A DNA stretch of 64,000 bases, from positions 40,332,501 through 40,396,500 of the forward strand of contig CM077593.1 in NCBI GenBank assembly GCA_039654915.1, read 5' to 3'. A program made the position numbers and the translations under genes. Of this stretch, positions 1 through 11,860 are shown one piece after another (the first letter of the stretch is position 1; every line of letters begins with the position of its first letter). A model generated the notes under the pieces. The model was not told the DNA's origin. It did not search any database and saw nothing but the letters and a program-made list of their open reading frames with translations. This DNA comes from Aquilaria yunnanensis. Its lineage: Eukaryota; Streptophyta; Magnoliopsida; Malvales; Thymelaeaceae.

Positions 1-471
1 AAGGGCTATAACCATGCACCATGCTTCAAACACCAATCAGCATATCATGTCAAATCTCATTCAACAAAGATGCATGCCAATTTTCGCGTGTTGATTAACC
101 AGTTTTTATTTATGTGGCGCTTCGCATACGGCGGTCCCGCTGGCCAGTCACCAAAATTGGCCACCCGAGACTCCTCCATTCGAGCCACCAAAATTACCTT
201 ACTTTCGGTGCCCGAACAGGCCGAATCCGAACAAACCTAGGGTTTTTGCAACTATTGCAAGAATCCTAATCCATATAGGTATCTCATACCTATCAATTTC
301 GGGTTAATCTCATTAACCAATTTGTGTCGTTTCTTCATATATCTCATATGTTCATTACGAATTCCGGTTTCATGCATCATGAATCAATCTAATTAATCAT
401 GGCCAAAAACCAATTGAACACATAGCATCATGCGATTCAACACTCAATCCCAATTTAGGGTTTCACCAGTA

Positions 472-483
472 GCTCTGATACCA
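472..483 (-). other. Primer-binding site of copia C0
   Basis: The minus strand reads TGGTATCAGAGC directly next to the LTR end, the motif complementary to the 3' end of plant initiator methionine tRNA that primes copia reverse transcription. Confidence 0.9.
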
Positions 484-484
484 C

Positions 485-1901
485 TGTTGGGTTTCGGGAG
501 CCAAACAGCGCAACGGATTTTAACCAAAACCCTCCAGGATCCAAGTGAAATGGGGTAAACCGGGTGTTCGAAAATTTCATACCTAATTTTCGGTTGAGAT
601 CTCTCACTCAACTGTAGAGTCGAATCACAAAACCTGAACAGTTGACGTGTTCAGGCTCTCTATGGTATCCACACGAGCCTTTCGGGATCACCACGCTTCC
701 ACCACGTCCCGGCAGATGCGTTTCTCTTGCGCTTGCAGTGCTAGCTTGCGTCCTCCAAGGAATTGCAAGAGAAGAGTGTGGCTGTCCTTTTTGGGAGGCT
801 AGGGCAAGGAGACCTGTGAATTTCTCACTTAAAAGTTGTATTTATAGTGAGACTCAACTTCCAGGCCTAATGGGTTTCAAAGCCCTAATCCAATTAGGAT
901 TTAATTTCGGGCTTAATAATGGCTCAACTCCTTGGCCCATTATTAATACAAAATTAAAGTGAAACCATAACCCAAATAATTAGCCCATGCACTCTAATGA
1001 TCCAAATAGCTCTATGTGTGCGACCCAATAGGCTCTTGCCATGTTGGCAATGATCATAAATCACATTTATGATCATAAGCAATGAGCGGTGTCTAGCAAC
1101 AGATCATTGCTACCCAAGTGACAAGATTGTCGGTGAATCGACTAAACCTTTATGATCATCACCGATATATGCCATTGTCCCTTTGTCCAAGATATCAAGA
1201 CTAAGCACGAGACATGGAATGTGTCACTCTCGTATAGCCCAATCTTTGGTTTCTTGATTACCGAGTAGACTAACTTAAACTGACGACATTGATATCATAT
1301 ATCAACTCATCGGAGCATAGCCATGCATTTTCTAAGTCTCACTCTATTAAGGGGCCCAAAGATATCACTCCCGTTACATAGGAGGGACAAATCCCATCTT
1401 GATCATACAAATCCCTCCGCATGATATGTGACATACCCAATGACCTCCTTCAAGTTCACTCAGTTACGAGCAACAAAGGAAAGTATCAAAGTATGTGACT
1501 CACATGTAGGGAACCTTGATGATCTTAGGTCGAAGGACTACATATACCATGATCACTATGAGAATCACTTATGACACTCATATAATGATCCATGAAGTGT
1601 TCTCATGGTGGGTCGGTCCAGTACACAAGTTCTCCAACTTGTACCCATATGTAGACTACATATCTCATATTAGTCTCCACATATGCTAGTCATTATGTAT
1701 TATTGCAACCCGCTCCACAATAATACTAAACTAGGGACATTTAAGAATATCATTATTCTAGGGTTACAATTATGTTTATTACGTTACGCAGAAACAAAAC
1801 AACAAACATAATTGCTGGATTAATGCCTCAATAAAATATCATGACTCAATGTGTAAAAATACAATCATCTCATGGTTGGCTTTTTGGGCACAATACTAAC
1901 A
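485..1901 (-). repeat. 5' LTR of copia C0 (1417 bp)
   Basis: The repeat runs from TGTTGGGTTTCGGG to CAATACTAACA on the plus strand and has TG...CA ends. It aligns along its length with the Y LTRs (13313-14728 and 20114-21529) with scattered substitutions. As in Y, TATAAATA lies on the minus strand at about 837-844 and is the probable promoter of the element. Confidence 0.92.
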
Positions 1902-1914
1902 AAAGTTTACCTTT

Positions 1915-3612
1915 CAAAGCCTTCCTTCTAGTCCTTTGCTGACTAGTCTCCCTTTCAGCCTCCTCGATCTCAGGTGGTTCCTGTCCTCTCCTGGCAGGTT
2001 CCAGCTGAAACACCCTCCCTGGAAATGTACCAGGCCTTCTTTGCTCCTGAGGAGCTCTGGTTGCTGGCCTCCCACCTTAGGCTGGCCCCTGAGTCCTCAG
2101 TTGGGGCATAGGCAACTGTCCCCTAGGTCCTCTGGGATTAAAAGTTCCCGGCAATTTCTTACTGCCTTCACCCCTTTTTGGGCAATCCCTCACCCAGTGG
2201 TCTGGGGCACCACATCCATGACACCATGTGGAAGCCTTAAAGCATGGCTTATTGCCATGAAACTTCCCACAAGTGTTACACTGAGGACCATATGGTTGTG
2301 ACTGTGGTCCTCAATCCCTCCTGTTCTCCTTTCTGCTTCCTCCTGCTTCCCTCTCCTCTCTCGGCCTTTTTGACATCTGGCCCTTCTTTGTTCCACTACT
2401 ACTACCTAGCCCACTCCTCAATTGCTCCTGAGACTCATACTCCAGAGCCAGTGCACTCTACATCACTGTATAATAAAATCTGGCTCCAATGGCTCTGAGA
2501 ATTTGTCTCAGCTCAGGTCTTAGACCCCTGATGAACCTTTTGGTCCTTAGCTCTTCCTGTCCTTCATATTGAGGGGCATACCTGATCAAGCTGTTGAACC
2601 TCTGCTCATACTCCAGCACACTGAGGTTCCCCTAGTCCAGTTGGTCAAATTCAACCTGTTTCTGATCTCTTTGTGCTTCACTCACATACTGCAGCCGAAA
2701 CACTCTGAGAAAATCAGGCCACCTCATAGACCTCATCCTATCTGGATGCCTCCTCAGGTTCCTCTCCTGGTAACTCCTCTGTACTGCTCTCCACCAGAGT
2801 TCTGCATTCCCCTCTAGCCTAAAAGTGGCTAGCAATACTCTCTAGGTGGAAGTAACCTCCATTCTCTCCAATATCTTTTCTAACTGGTATAACCAGAACT
2901 CGGCCTCGTCTGGGTCACAACCCCCTCTGAAAACTGGAGGTTTCAGTGCTAGAAACCCCTCCAACTGGCCCTCCTTTAGTCCTCCACTGCTATGCTTTCT
3001 CTTCCTCTCTTCTCTGCTACTAGATTTACCTCTGGATGACCTGCTTGACCTGCTCCTGAGTGTGGTCTCCTCAACAGAGGGTTCAGTCCCTCTGGAGTAT
3101 ATATATGCATCCCTTTCCTTAATATCTGGGCTATCATCCTCCTCTTCCTCCTCAATTCTGGGCTCCTGCCTCACCTCTGACCTCATCCTCCTGGCTCTTG
3201 GATGTCTCCTCTCCTCATCCGCCTCCTCTTCCTCTTGATTACCTCCAGCTCGGCTGGACTGATCATAACTCTCTGGCTCTTTGCCAGGCCTCCTTCTTCT
3301 TCTCCCACTCCCTTCTGCCTCCACTGGCTCCATTTCTTCCAAATTCTGGGCTTGGCCTCTAGCCAAGGATCGCATTCCCAGCACTAGTTGAGCCACTGTG
3401 GCATGTAATGACTCCATCATCACTTCCATTCTTTATTGTCTATCTCTACTTGGCCCAGGTGCTTGGTACCTGGCAGTAGGGTCTTCAGCCCCATTATGAC
3501 CCATTTCTCCTGCCTGGGTCTCAGGCACAATTTCCTGCAATCCCTCTACATGACGGGCTGCAGTTTCTTCTTCCTCTCTCAGGGAACCCCTATCCCTGCC
3601 TCTAGTTCTCAT
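1915..3612 (-). pseudogene. gag: Broken gag of Ty3 element C
   Basis: The frame opens with ATG at 3612-3610 (MRTRGRDRG...). It contains an Arg/Glu-rich stretch, then a retrotransposon gag domain with the motifs LKPPVFRGG, EFWLYQLEKIL and NAELWW, and an intact CCHC zinc knuckle, CHGCGAPDHWVRDC, near 2200-2250. Gag would form the virus-like particle and the knuckle would bind element RNA. The frame is interrupted by TAA near 3433-3435, TAG near 2842 and TAG near 2632, with no frameshift noticed between them. At least two stops fit CAA or CAG glutamine codons changed by one C-to-T transition. The gene is cut at its 3' end by copia C0. It is a pseudogene, but a well-preserved one. Confidence 0.85.
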
Positions 3613-3725
3613 CCTGCACTTTCAATTGCAGTTATTCATAAATATCCAAAATAACACAAGTCTTATTTGAGTTAGCCCTAAAGGGAACACTGTCTAGGCT
3701 TAGCTCTGATTGTACTAAACAAGCA

Positions 3726-3739
3726 GGCTCTGATACCAA
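3726..3739 (-). other. Primer-binding site of Ty3 element C
   Basis: The minus strand reads TTGGTATCAGAGCC, eight bases downstream of the LTR end, and is complementary to initiator methionine tRNA. Confidence 0.85.
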
Positions 3740-3747
3740 ACAAAGCC

Positions 3748-6700
3748 TGTCACACCTCACATAGGCCCTGGCCTGTAAGTCCTCAACCTGACTCACAAGC
3801 CCAAACTAAAAAACTGGGTAACTAGCCCTCGGCCATACCGCATGGACTAACTTTAAGTCCTATTTTCTTAAGGTAATGGGCCTAGGAGGTGGCCCAGGTG
3901 GCTTTCAAACCAAACTAGTAATTACTTGCAGCGTAAGTAAGGCCCAAACCACTTTCTTGCATGACAAGCAAGGCAACAAATAATGCAACTTCCAGTGCAT
4001 ACTTGGTGTGCAATCAAGTGTGCTACCTATATGGCAACCAAGAAGCCCACAATGTTGGTTTAAGTTTGGAAAACCACAAGGAACAATGCATGTAGCTCTC
4101 GGCCATCAAACATACATACAATGGTGCACCATACAACTTGCAAGATCATGCCATCCATATCATATAAAAGTGCCAAACCTTGGCCCATAACACTCATAAC
4201 ACATATCCATACACATAACCATCCATACTCTCATACATAACTTGGCATACAAGGTTCTCAAAATAACACCATCTAGGTATCCGAGACTACAAATATACAC
4301 AACCAAAAGTGTAGTCTACCTAGCAAATTACCTGGCTAATAATGCCAAGCACCCAAAAGTTGTTCATGCCAAGTTATATACAGACCGAGTCCAAACTCCT
4401 AATGCTCAAACATCACCTTAAGGATCCCATACAAAAGCACACACTGCAACACCAAGCCCATGGCCATGTTCATGGTCATAAAGGTGAAAAGCAAAACCAG
4501 AGCTAAAGTCCAGGTATCCATGCTCCCCTAGATAGTTCCCACTCTACAGCCTGCAAGCTTAAACCATAAGTCTCGGCCAACTCACAATAAGACTTGCAAA
4601 TAATTCTAAAGTGTCAAGCCAAGCACACATTGGCACATACCTTAGCAACAAAGCAAATAAACACTAAGTGCACACACAAGGCAGCTTAGCACTATTCAGG
4701 CTGAGTATCCTTGCCTGAAAAAAAATGGAGAATGGGCAGTGAGTTTAACTCAGTAGGATTCACTTCATTATACCCAACTCTTAAAGAGTTTATTTAGTTA
4801 AGCCGAGTGAACACTCAAGGCTTAACCTCCAATTAGTTAGCTCAACCTGCAAAACAAACACAAAGACAAGAAAAGCAGGTGTATCCATATACAATAACAA
4901 TAGTGGGGGTTAGCATGCACAAGAAATCACCAAGGCACACAAGTACTCACACACACTTCACATTGTTGCTCTCGGCCATATAAGCCATACATGTACTCGT
5001 GTGCAATCCTTGCACATAATCTTACCAATAACATTCCATTTGGAGCTCCCAAAATGCCAAGCAAATAGGCCACATTCACTTGCATTTTTTAGTACATGTA
5101 CCATAGTCAATTAGCTAATCAACATTGCAATCAAATATAACCAATAAGCCCATCAAGCAACTAAGATCACATGGCAAATTTTAACCATCACTTAGCCACC
5201 CTAACACTTGAACCATGGCATATGTTACCAAGCGAACTCAAGTGCAGTGAACCCTACCTCAAGCTTTCGGTCTCCAACAAAACTTCAAGTGTCCAAGTGC
5301 CCTTCAACCACTATGCCTACCATAACAAGGCATAACCATTAACAACATATTCCACGGATCAAATACCATGCTTTCAATGAAGGACACTACCATACAACAC
5401 TTTGAAGCTCTCGGCCATATGGCCTAAAATACCTAAACATGAGCTGCCCATTAATCTCACATACCATAAGCTATTATAATCACCAATAAACATCAACCAT
5501 GGCATTGATGCCAAGTAACCAAGTGAAATGTACCATTTCACTCTAATTCAAGCTTTTGGCCAAAGCACACATTTTCATCTCATTGTACTACTCAACATTC
5601 CATTACACCAAATGAGTAGCCAAACAACCAATAAGCGTACTCATGGCACAATTACCATGTAACTAAGCAAAATACATGTAAACACCATTTCCATTCCTTC
5701 GGCCATAGTACCCATTTCATATACACATGTTCTTCATTCAATCCAATCCAACACATATATACCAATGCATCAATAAGCATGGTTCATGGCGTTAATGCCA
5801 TGTAAACAAAGATTGAACATGGGTTACCTCAAAATGCACTTTCGGCCAAAGTACTAACTTGCACAATCTTGGTGTTCTTCACCCAAACAACCTATCACAA
5901 GGTTAAATAATCATCAAGAAGCGTCACACATGGATTAATTTCCATGAACTCCAAGAAGAACACCAAGAACACATGTTCATCACACTCGGCCATAGCTAGG
6001 TTTTCCACATAATATTTCAATTGCTCTATTCTCCAAGCTTAGCAACATATGAGCATTCAAAATTCCTTGTTCATGGAAAGAAATACCATGGATTCAAGGA
6101 AATTCCGAGGTTACCTCAAGAACCCTAACTCAAATGGCTCGGCCCTTCACCATTTCTTCATAAACAAAGCTTGAATCCAAGCAAGCACAAGCCGAATCCA
6201 CTTCTCCAAGCTTGAATTTGCCAAGTACTTCAAGAACTTTGGATGTCAAGGCAAGATTGTGAAGGAGCTCTCAAAACGCTCTCGGTTTAGCAAGGACAAG
6301 GAAGCCCGAAATGAAGCAAATGGACTTAGGCTAGTTTCGGCCGAAAGTCATTTGCTTTAGTTAGCTAAAATGCCAACTTCCACTTCCATTTCTTTGCATG
6401 GCGCAATATAGCCCTTAAGTCCACTTATGCACAAGGCCGCCACTCAAACTTGTGTCTAAATGGGCACTTAAGTCCACACATGGCTCAAAGTGCCAAGCAA
6501 ATAGACAACACAATTACCAAGGTGTCATAAGCACCCATGCATAACCGGCCATGTAACTAAAATAAAGACTAGTTAGTTTAACTAGTAACTAGTGAATAGT
6601 ACACTAGTGGTAGACAAGATTTTGACTAGTAATCATTGTTGTCTCCCAAATTTGGGCTAGTCTTGCACTAGTCACCCATTAAACTTGCATGGCCGAAATG

Positions 6701-6946
6701 ATCAACTTGAAGCTGATAGTTTTAATTGTACCACTCATCTAAGTGTACATTTTGGTCCCCTTTCTCTGTTTTCTGCCAGCTTTCCCATAGTACATTTTCT
6801 ATGTGCAATTAAGGCCTGAAAGTCTCCAGTTTTGCACATAAGTCACTATACCAGTCTCCAGAGCTTCTCTTACTTCCCTTTCTGTTTTCTCTCATTTTTC
6901 CTTGGTTCTCCTTAGCCTAAGCCAAGCACATAGGAGGTGCCTAACA
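3748..6946 (-). repeat. 5' LTR of Ty3 element C (about 3.2 kb)
   Basis: On the plus strand the repeat begins TGTCACACC at 3748 and ends CCTAACA at 6946, giving TG...CA ends and 3199 bp. The left end faces the primer-binding site and gag; the right end abuts RT sequence of B1. No coding sequence is seen. The motif CTCGGCCAT and close variants recur at roughly 140-450-bp intervals (3828, 4098, 4572, 4971, 5410, 5699, 5842, 5985). The partner LTR is outside the window, so the boundaries rest on the TG...CA ends and context. Confidence 0.75.
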
Positions 6947-7760
6947 ACTACTTTAAGCTTTCTATAGTTAATGCATTTTCTCAATGATCCATCCTTCTTT
7001 TTCACAAAGAGCACTAGAGCTCTCTACAGTGAAACACTTGGCCTTATGATCCCATTTTTAAGAAGTTCATCAAGTTATTTCTTGAGCTCATTCATCTCTG
7101 TGATAAGCATTCTGGAAGGAGGTATGGCTGTTTGGCTAGCTCCTGGTTATAGCTTGATCTCAAACTCAATTTCCCTTAATGGAGTAATATGTGGCGGGTC
7201 TTTAGGGTAGACATATGGAAATTCTCTCACTACAATTATTCTGCCCACTTCCTCATCACAGTGCAATTCATTCAATGCATAATAGTAATCATGCTCAGAA
7301 ATCACAGGTATCTCATCTAGTACCTCTAATTCTTGTGAAGCATTTCATACACTAATTCAGTTGAAATCACTAATGCATGCACTTCACTGTCAGCCAATGT
7401 GATTTCTCACTTAGCACAATCAATTCTTATGTTGTGCATAGCAAGCAATTTATACCCAGCACTATATCATACTTAGGAATGTCCAATACTATCAAATTAG
7501 TGATAACCTTCGTCTTTCCAACTATTAGCTCACAATCCTTTGCTAGGTCATTAGTGAGAAGACAACGACTATCTACTGTTTTCACTAAGGATATCCTAGG
7601 CATGATATCAGTAGGTAAATTCATGGCATGAACAAATTTCCTAGCCACTATAGATAGAGATGCATTAGTATAAAACAGACCACTAATAGACATACCATTA
7701 AGGTAAATGTTAGCTCTTAGTACTCCTCCCTATTGTGATGTTGCTAGTTGTTCTACTTGG
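6947..7760 (-). pseudogene. pol: Protease and start of reverse transcriptase of B1
   Basis: The part near 7430-7690 ends in a protease-like IPKYDIVLGINCL, the C-terminal side of a Ty3 aspartic protease. The part near 6950-7215 reads YPKDPPHITPLREIEFEIKL, then EMNELKK, LLKNGIIRPSVS and LVLFVKKKDGSLRKCIN, the N-terminal Ty3 RT signature. In-frame stops occur at positions expected to be Q, Q and W, each explained by one transition. The RT is cut after CINYRKLK, where the LTR of element C begins, so the YxDD catalytic part is missing from this side of the insertion. Confidence 0.8.
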
Positions 7761-7849
7761 ATCACTTTGCCAGCTCTTTCACTACAGGCCTTTGCACTGA
7801 AGGAATTGGTCTTTGATGTCTCTCCCTTGGTGCTGCCTCTCTAGGTCCC

Positions 7850-9203
7850 ATTCTAGTAGGTCTCACTGGACCTCGATCTTCTGTCCTTCATCCTCGCACA
7901 TGTGGGCTACCTTTGATCCAATGATCCATTGCACCAAACCTTAGGCAATCTTGACTATCAAAATCACAAGGTTTCTTTTCTTTAAATTTCCTACATTTAG
8001 GACAACTTAGGCCAGGGGACTTCCTCTTAACCTTGCTCTCACTGCCAGGATGGGAACTTTTGGTAATTCCCTCACCATGTGGTCGCTTTTTCTGCTTGCC
8101 TCCTACCTGGCTACTTTCCACTAGTCGACTGGGAAAGTAACTAGTCTCATACTCCTCTTACTCTACTAATAGAGCATTTTGCACTACTTCATAGTATGTG
8201 ACTGCTCCAAAAGGTCTTACAGCCTTTATGATATCTGACCTTAGGCCTCTGACAAATCTTCTGCCTTTTAACTCCTCTAGTCCATGACATTAATGAGTGT
8301 ACCTCACGAATTGATTGAGTTTGTGCTCATACTCTATGACAATGAGGTTGTCTTTCCTTAGAGCATCAAATTCAGCTTGCTTTATGTCCTTGATTGCATC
8401 ACTGATGCACTGCTCCTGAAAAAGTAGAGTGAACACTGGCCAACTCATCTCTATATCTCTTCCTAGTCTTCTACTCTTTTCGATAGCATATTTATCTATG
8501 GTTTTCTCCACCACATCTCTGCACTGCTTACCAAATTATAAACAGCTAATGACACCTTCTTGGCGGAGCTAAGTGGCATCCTCTCAAACATCTTCTCAAT
8601 GAAGATTAACCATTCATCAGCTCTCTTAGGGCGAGCTTTCCCATCAAACTGTGGAGGCTAGAGTCCTCGGAACCTCCCCAATAGTCTGACCTCATGTAGG
8701 CCCTCTAGATCCTCAACACTATGTCTTCTGGGTCTATGAGATCCATGGTCTCTATCTTTTCTCCTACCTCCTCTCTCAATAACTTCCTCAATCTAATTCC
8801 TAGAAGAGGAATGGTCATAGACTACGGAATTGGTCTTAGATACCTGACCAATCTTAGATTTCACTCTTCTTCCTCTTGGATTTCTTCTATCCTCATCTTC
8901 CACCTTATCAGCTTTATCATTTCTATTTCTTGTTTGTCCAGAAAGAACATGTTTAGATGTGTTCCTAGCTTTCTTTTCTAGTTGCTGCTATGGATCCTGA
9001 ACTACTTCTGCCTCTGCCTGTATTAACCTTACTAAGTTTTCATTGATTAAAGATAACTTCCTCTAAAGCTCCAACAAAATTTGTGGCACTTCAAGGATTG
9101 GTGCCCCTTGTTGGCCCTGATTACCCCATTCCTGTCCATTTCTTTGTTGCCCAGTTTCAGTAGGAGGCCTTCAGGGAGGTACCCTTCTCCTTGTGGCAAC
9201 CAT
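7850..9203 (-). pseudogene. gag: Degraded gag of Ty3 element B1
   Basis: The likely original start is ATG at 9203-9201 (MVATRRRVPP, then a stop). Gag-domain similarity is seen near 8290-8514 (WPVFTLLFQEQCIS, then QAEFDALRK and EYEHKLNQFVRYT, matching the spacing in the gag of element C). A zinc-knuckle region lies near 7888-8000, but its second cysteine is Phe and its last is Ser (CLRFGAMDHWIKGS), so it could not bind zinc normally. Several stops and frame changes are present. Confidence 0.75.
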
Positions 9204-9360
9204 GTTTACGGCTTGCATTAATGATTAATCATAGAGCACATATAAAGATCATCGGTATTTTAATGGTACTTGACACTAGCAGCTGACCACACTAAGTTCA
9301 TGGATGTAGCTAGCAAGCAAATGCAACTATATGTACAAGTATAAACCACACTCTGACCAT

Positions 9361-9372
9361 GCTCTATACCAA
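9361..9372 (-). other. Decayed primer-binding site of B1
   Basis: The minus strand reads TTGGTATAGAGC, one base short of TTGGTATCAGAGC, and lies four bases from the LTR end. Confidence 0.7.
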
Positions 9373-9376
9373 TATC

Positions 9377-11860
9377 TATTGCCCACTCTAGGATAGTCCA
9401 GTTATGGTGCCAAAATTGTGCATTTAAAACTCCTAGGATTGGTATGTTCTGTAGGCCATCAGAATAATACCCTTATTTTGCATACCCAAGTGGCCCTCTT
9501 GGGCACTACACAAACAAATGCATGTTGGTCCAACCATTAGAAAAATATTCACATTTTATGCACACCATGGCAACAAGGAAGGAAACACTAGCATAAGTCT
9601 TAATCTTGGCTACCACACATTGGGCAATCTTGTTAAGTTCTAGTGACCTGCCACTGCACCTGAAACTTCTTCCAAAAAGCTAAAGTAATCTAGCCATGTA
9701 ATCCTATGTTTTATTTGCTTCATTATAAATTATATTCATTAATCAAATTGAGGAATTTGGTTTTACATCAATAGCCCACCTATGGACCAAGGTATGGACT
9801 TTTGAAGTTGGTTACAAAATTCTGACCAAATGAACGGTAACTTAGCCAAATTTGCAATGTCATAAATTTGGCTACAGGGCTCCAAATTTCAAAATTCCAA
9901 ATCCTACTTTAACCTCTCGATGTGCTCTAAACATGACCAAAATTTCATAGTATGATTCATTTTAAACAGGAAGATATTAAAATTTAGGTGCATGGTAAAA
10001 AATTTGGCCACTTTATGACCATTTTGCCCATAAAAAATTTCATAAGTGTGCAAACACTTTATTCATAAGGGGTATTCCCTCCAAGGATATCCCATAAATG
10101 TCCAATATACATACTAATTACATGCTCTTGCATCTAGAAAGTTTATGTGGCCAAAATAGAATTTACAAATAAGTAGTGTATCATTGACACTTAGACAGCT
10201 TGTGCACCACATTCACATACATAGCAAAACAGTCCTCAAATGTTCACATACTTGTTTCAAATTTATATGCCTTGCATGTATATGCATCCATGCACTACAT
10301 AATGGCCTTAAATCAGCTAAAACAAGCACCCAAGTTATAGCAGAGCTTTTGACATAACGCACTCAAGAAACAGGATGCTGGACAGCTGCTGCATAGTGCA
10401 GTAAGCACCATCACTAAAAATACTAAATGTGCTCCTAAAATCACCAAGCTTTCCAATTCATAGGTAGATACATGGAAGTTAAAGTATTTGAAATTTTAGA
10501 TCAAAACTGAAACTGAAAAAGTCATTTTGAATGTGATCTTTCTACTGGACCTGAAATGGGTAAATTTAAGGGGAATAAGTTTCATTGTGAAACTTAGTAA
10601 GGGTAACACTTGTACTCTTAAGGAAATGTGACCCTCATTGAAATCTACATCCAAAGACACTAAAATGCAAAACCACAATGTATATGTACAAGATATAACA
10701 AACAAATGCAGCAGCCATTGAGAACCAACACACACATGAAATGCAGCAGCAACATAAACCATAGGTTAGTCCTTAAAACATGCAATAAACTTAACTAAAT
10801 CACTATGGAAGCCCTCCTCAAGCTTAACTATGGTCTTAGGAGAGTTTTAACACTAGTTAGTACTAACTTTGGGCTTTAAAAGCCCTTCAATTTCCTGCCA
10901 TCACTATGCACTTCAGACTAGGTCACAAAACCTTCAATAAGTGCACTCCCCTCACTAAGCTTGGTTCATAAAGCTCATGGCCCTCTTCCAAGCTTAGCCC
11001 TAGCACCATGGATGCTTGAAAATATTGTAAACAATTCGTGAGAGCAAGAGACCCCTTACCTTGATGGGTATGCTGAAATTGGAGCTTGATCCTTGGTGCA
11101 CACAAGTCTTAGCACCAAATTGCTTCTGTTTGCCCTTTCTTGCATTCAATTGCATCTAGCCTCAAGCTTTGACGTATGGTGGCTATGGAGGAGGTGTAGA
11201 GGAGGTTGGGCTGCATCTCTTGGCTGGTATGGCTGAATATGAGACAAGAAAAGGTGGTCTTGACTACTTAAATGGTCAAAAGTACACTAAACATACTTAA
11301 GTAGTCTTAACCTTGCTTTATGTCATTTTCCTTACCACAAGACCATGGTTTATTAACCTTAATTTCTTGGCCCACATTTGAATTCCTCATCCCATGTCTT
11401 TGTGCCCTCCCGAGTGTGTGATAACCCCACAATTTCACCGTTTGACTTAAGTCAACGATATACACATCTTAACGCGTAAATTAGAACGCTTAGGTCCTTT
11501 ATGCCTTTTTGTGTTTTCTTTGTCCTCAGTTGCCTTCCATAAGCAATTTGGTCCTCCAATAGCATTTTTATACCACTCATATCATTCTCATAACTCTCCA
11601 AATCTATTTTGTGAAAGTTTTACAATTGAGTGCTCGAATTTTCAAAATCTTACAAAAAAGTCCATAGGTTGCTTGACAAACAAGCAATCCTTAAGGTTTT
11701 TCTTGGGGACCAAGTTACCAACATGGAACACTTTTAAGGATTTTTTTATCATGATTTTTAGCCCCTACACTTCAATCATTATGATGAGAATTATACAATA
11801 TATTGGTTTTTGAACATCATGCCACACTTTGAAATTCTACCATTTTTATGGGTGGTAACA
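9377..11860 (-). repeat. 5' LTR of B1 (2484 bp)
   Basis: The left end TATTGCCCACTC corresponds to TGTTACCCACTC in sister copies; the right end is GGTGGTAACA. It aligns throughout with the LTRs at 43461-45742 and 51594-54052, for example in the segment beginning TCCAGTTATGGTGCCAAAAT. No gene is seen in it. Confidence 0.82.

Larger units (their letters stand above)
1..1901 (-). mobile_element. Copia element C0, 5' end only (leader, PBS, 5' LTR)
   Basis: This is a partial Ty1/copia element read on the minus strand; the rest lies left of the window. Bases 1-484 match the untranslated leader of the complete copia Y (about 19612-20113), with a small deletion near 148-160 relative to Y. The 5' LTR at 485-1901 has the same ends as the Y LTRs. 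The flank beyond the LTR (AAAGT at 1902-1906) is the right half of the expected target duplication; the left half is outside the window. The insertion lies in the gag of Ty3 element C. Nothing coding is seen here; short ORFs in the LTR recur in every family copy without gag or pol similarity. Confidence 0.9.
1902..6946 (-). mobile_element. Ty3/gypsy element C (Tekay/Del-like), 5' portion
   Basis: This is the 5' part of a minus-strand Ty3 element: LTR (3748-6946), spacer, primer-binding site, then gag running leftward until copia C0 cuts it at 1901/1902. Its protease, RT and integrase are not in this window. The LTR outer end (CCTAACA at 6946) lies directly against broken RT sequence of element B1, so C inserted into B1. 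The gag type and the LTR end GGTGTGACA followed by a short spacer and TTGGTATCAGAGCC fit the Tekay/Del group, but the clade call rests on general resemblance. Confidence 0.8.
6947..11860 (-). mobile_element. Ty3/gypsy element B1, 5' portion, degraded
   Basis: This is the older host of element C. In element order it has a 5' LTR (9377-11860), a mutated primer-binding site, gag, protease and the beginning of RT, where element C interrupts it. Its LTR belongs to a family with further copies at 43461-45742, 45743-47172 (inverted) and 51594-54052. The outer LTR end GGTGGTAACA at 11860 is joined directly to old copia LTR sequence, so B1 inserted into copia O. Confidence 0.82.

Noticed and set aside
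642..962. ORFs of 75-106 codons in the copia LTRs (also near 13470-13789 and 20276-20590)
   Set aside because: They repeat in each LTR copy in differing frames and lengths, lie across the LTR promoter, and resemble no gag, pol or host protein.
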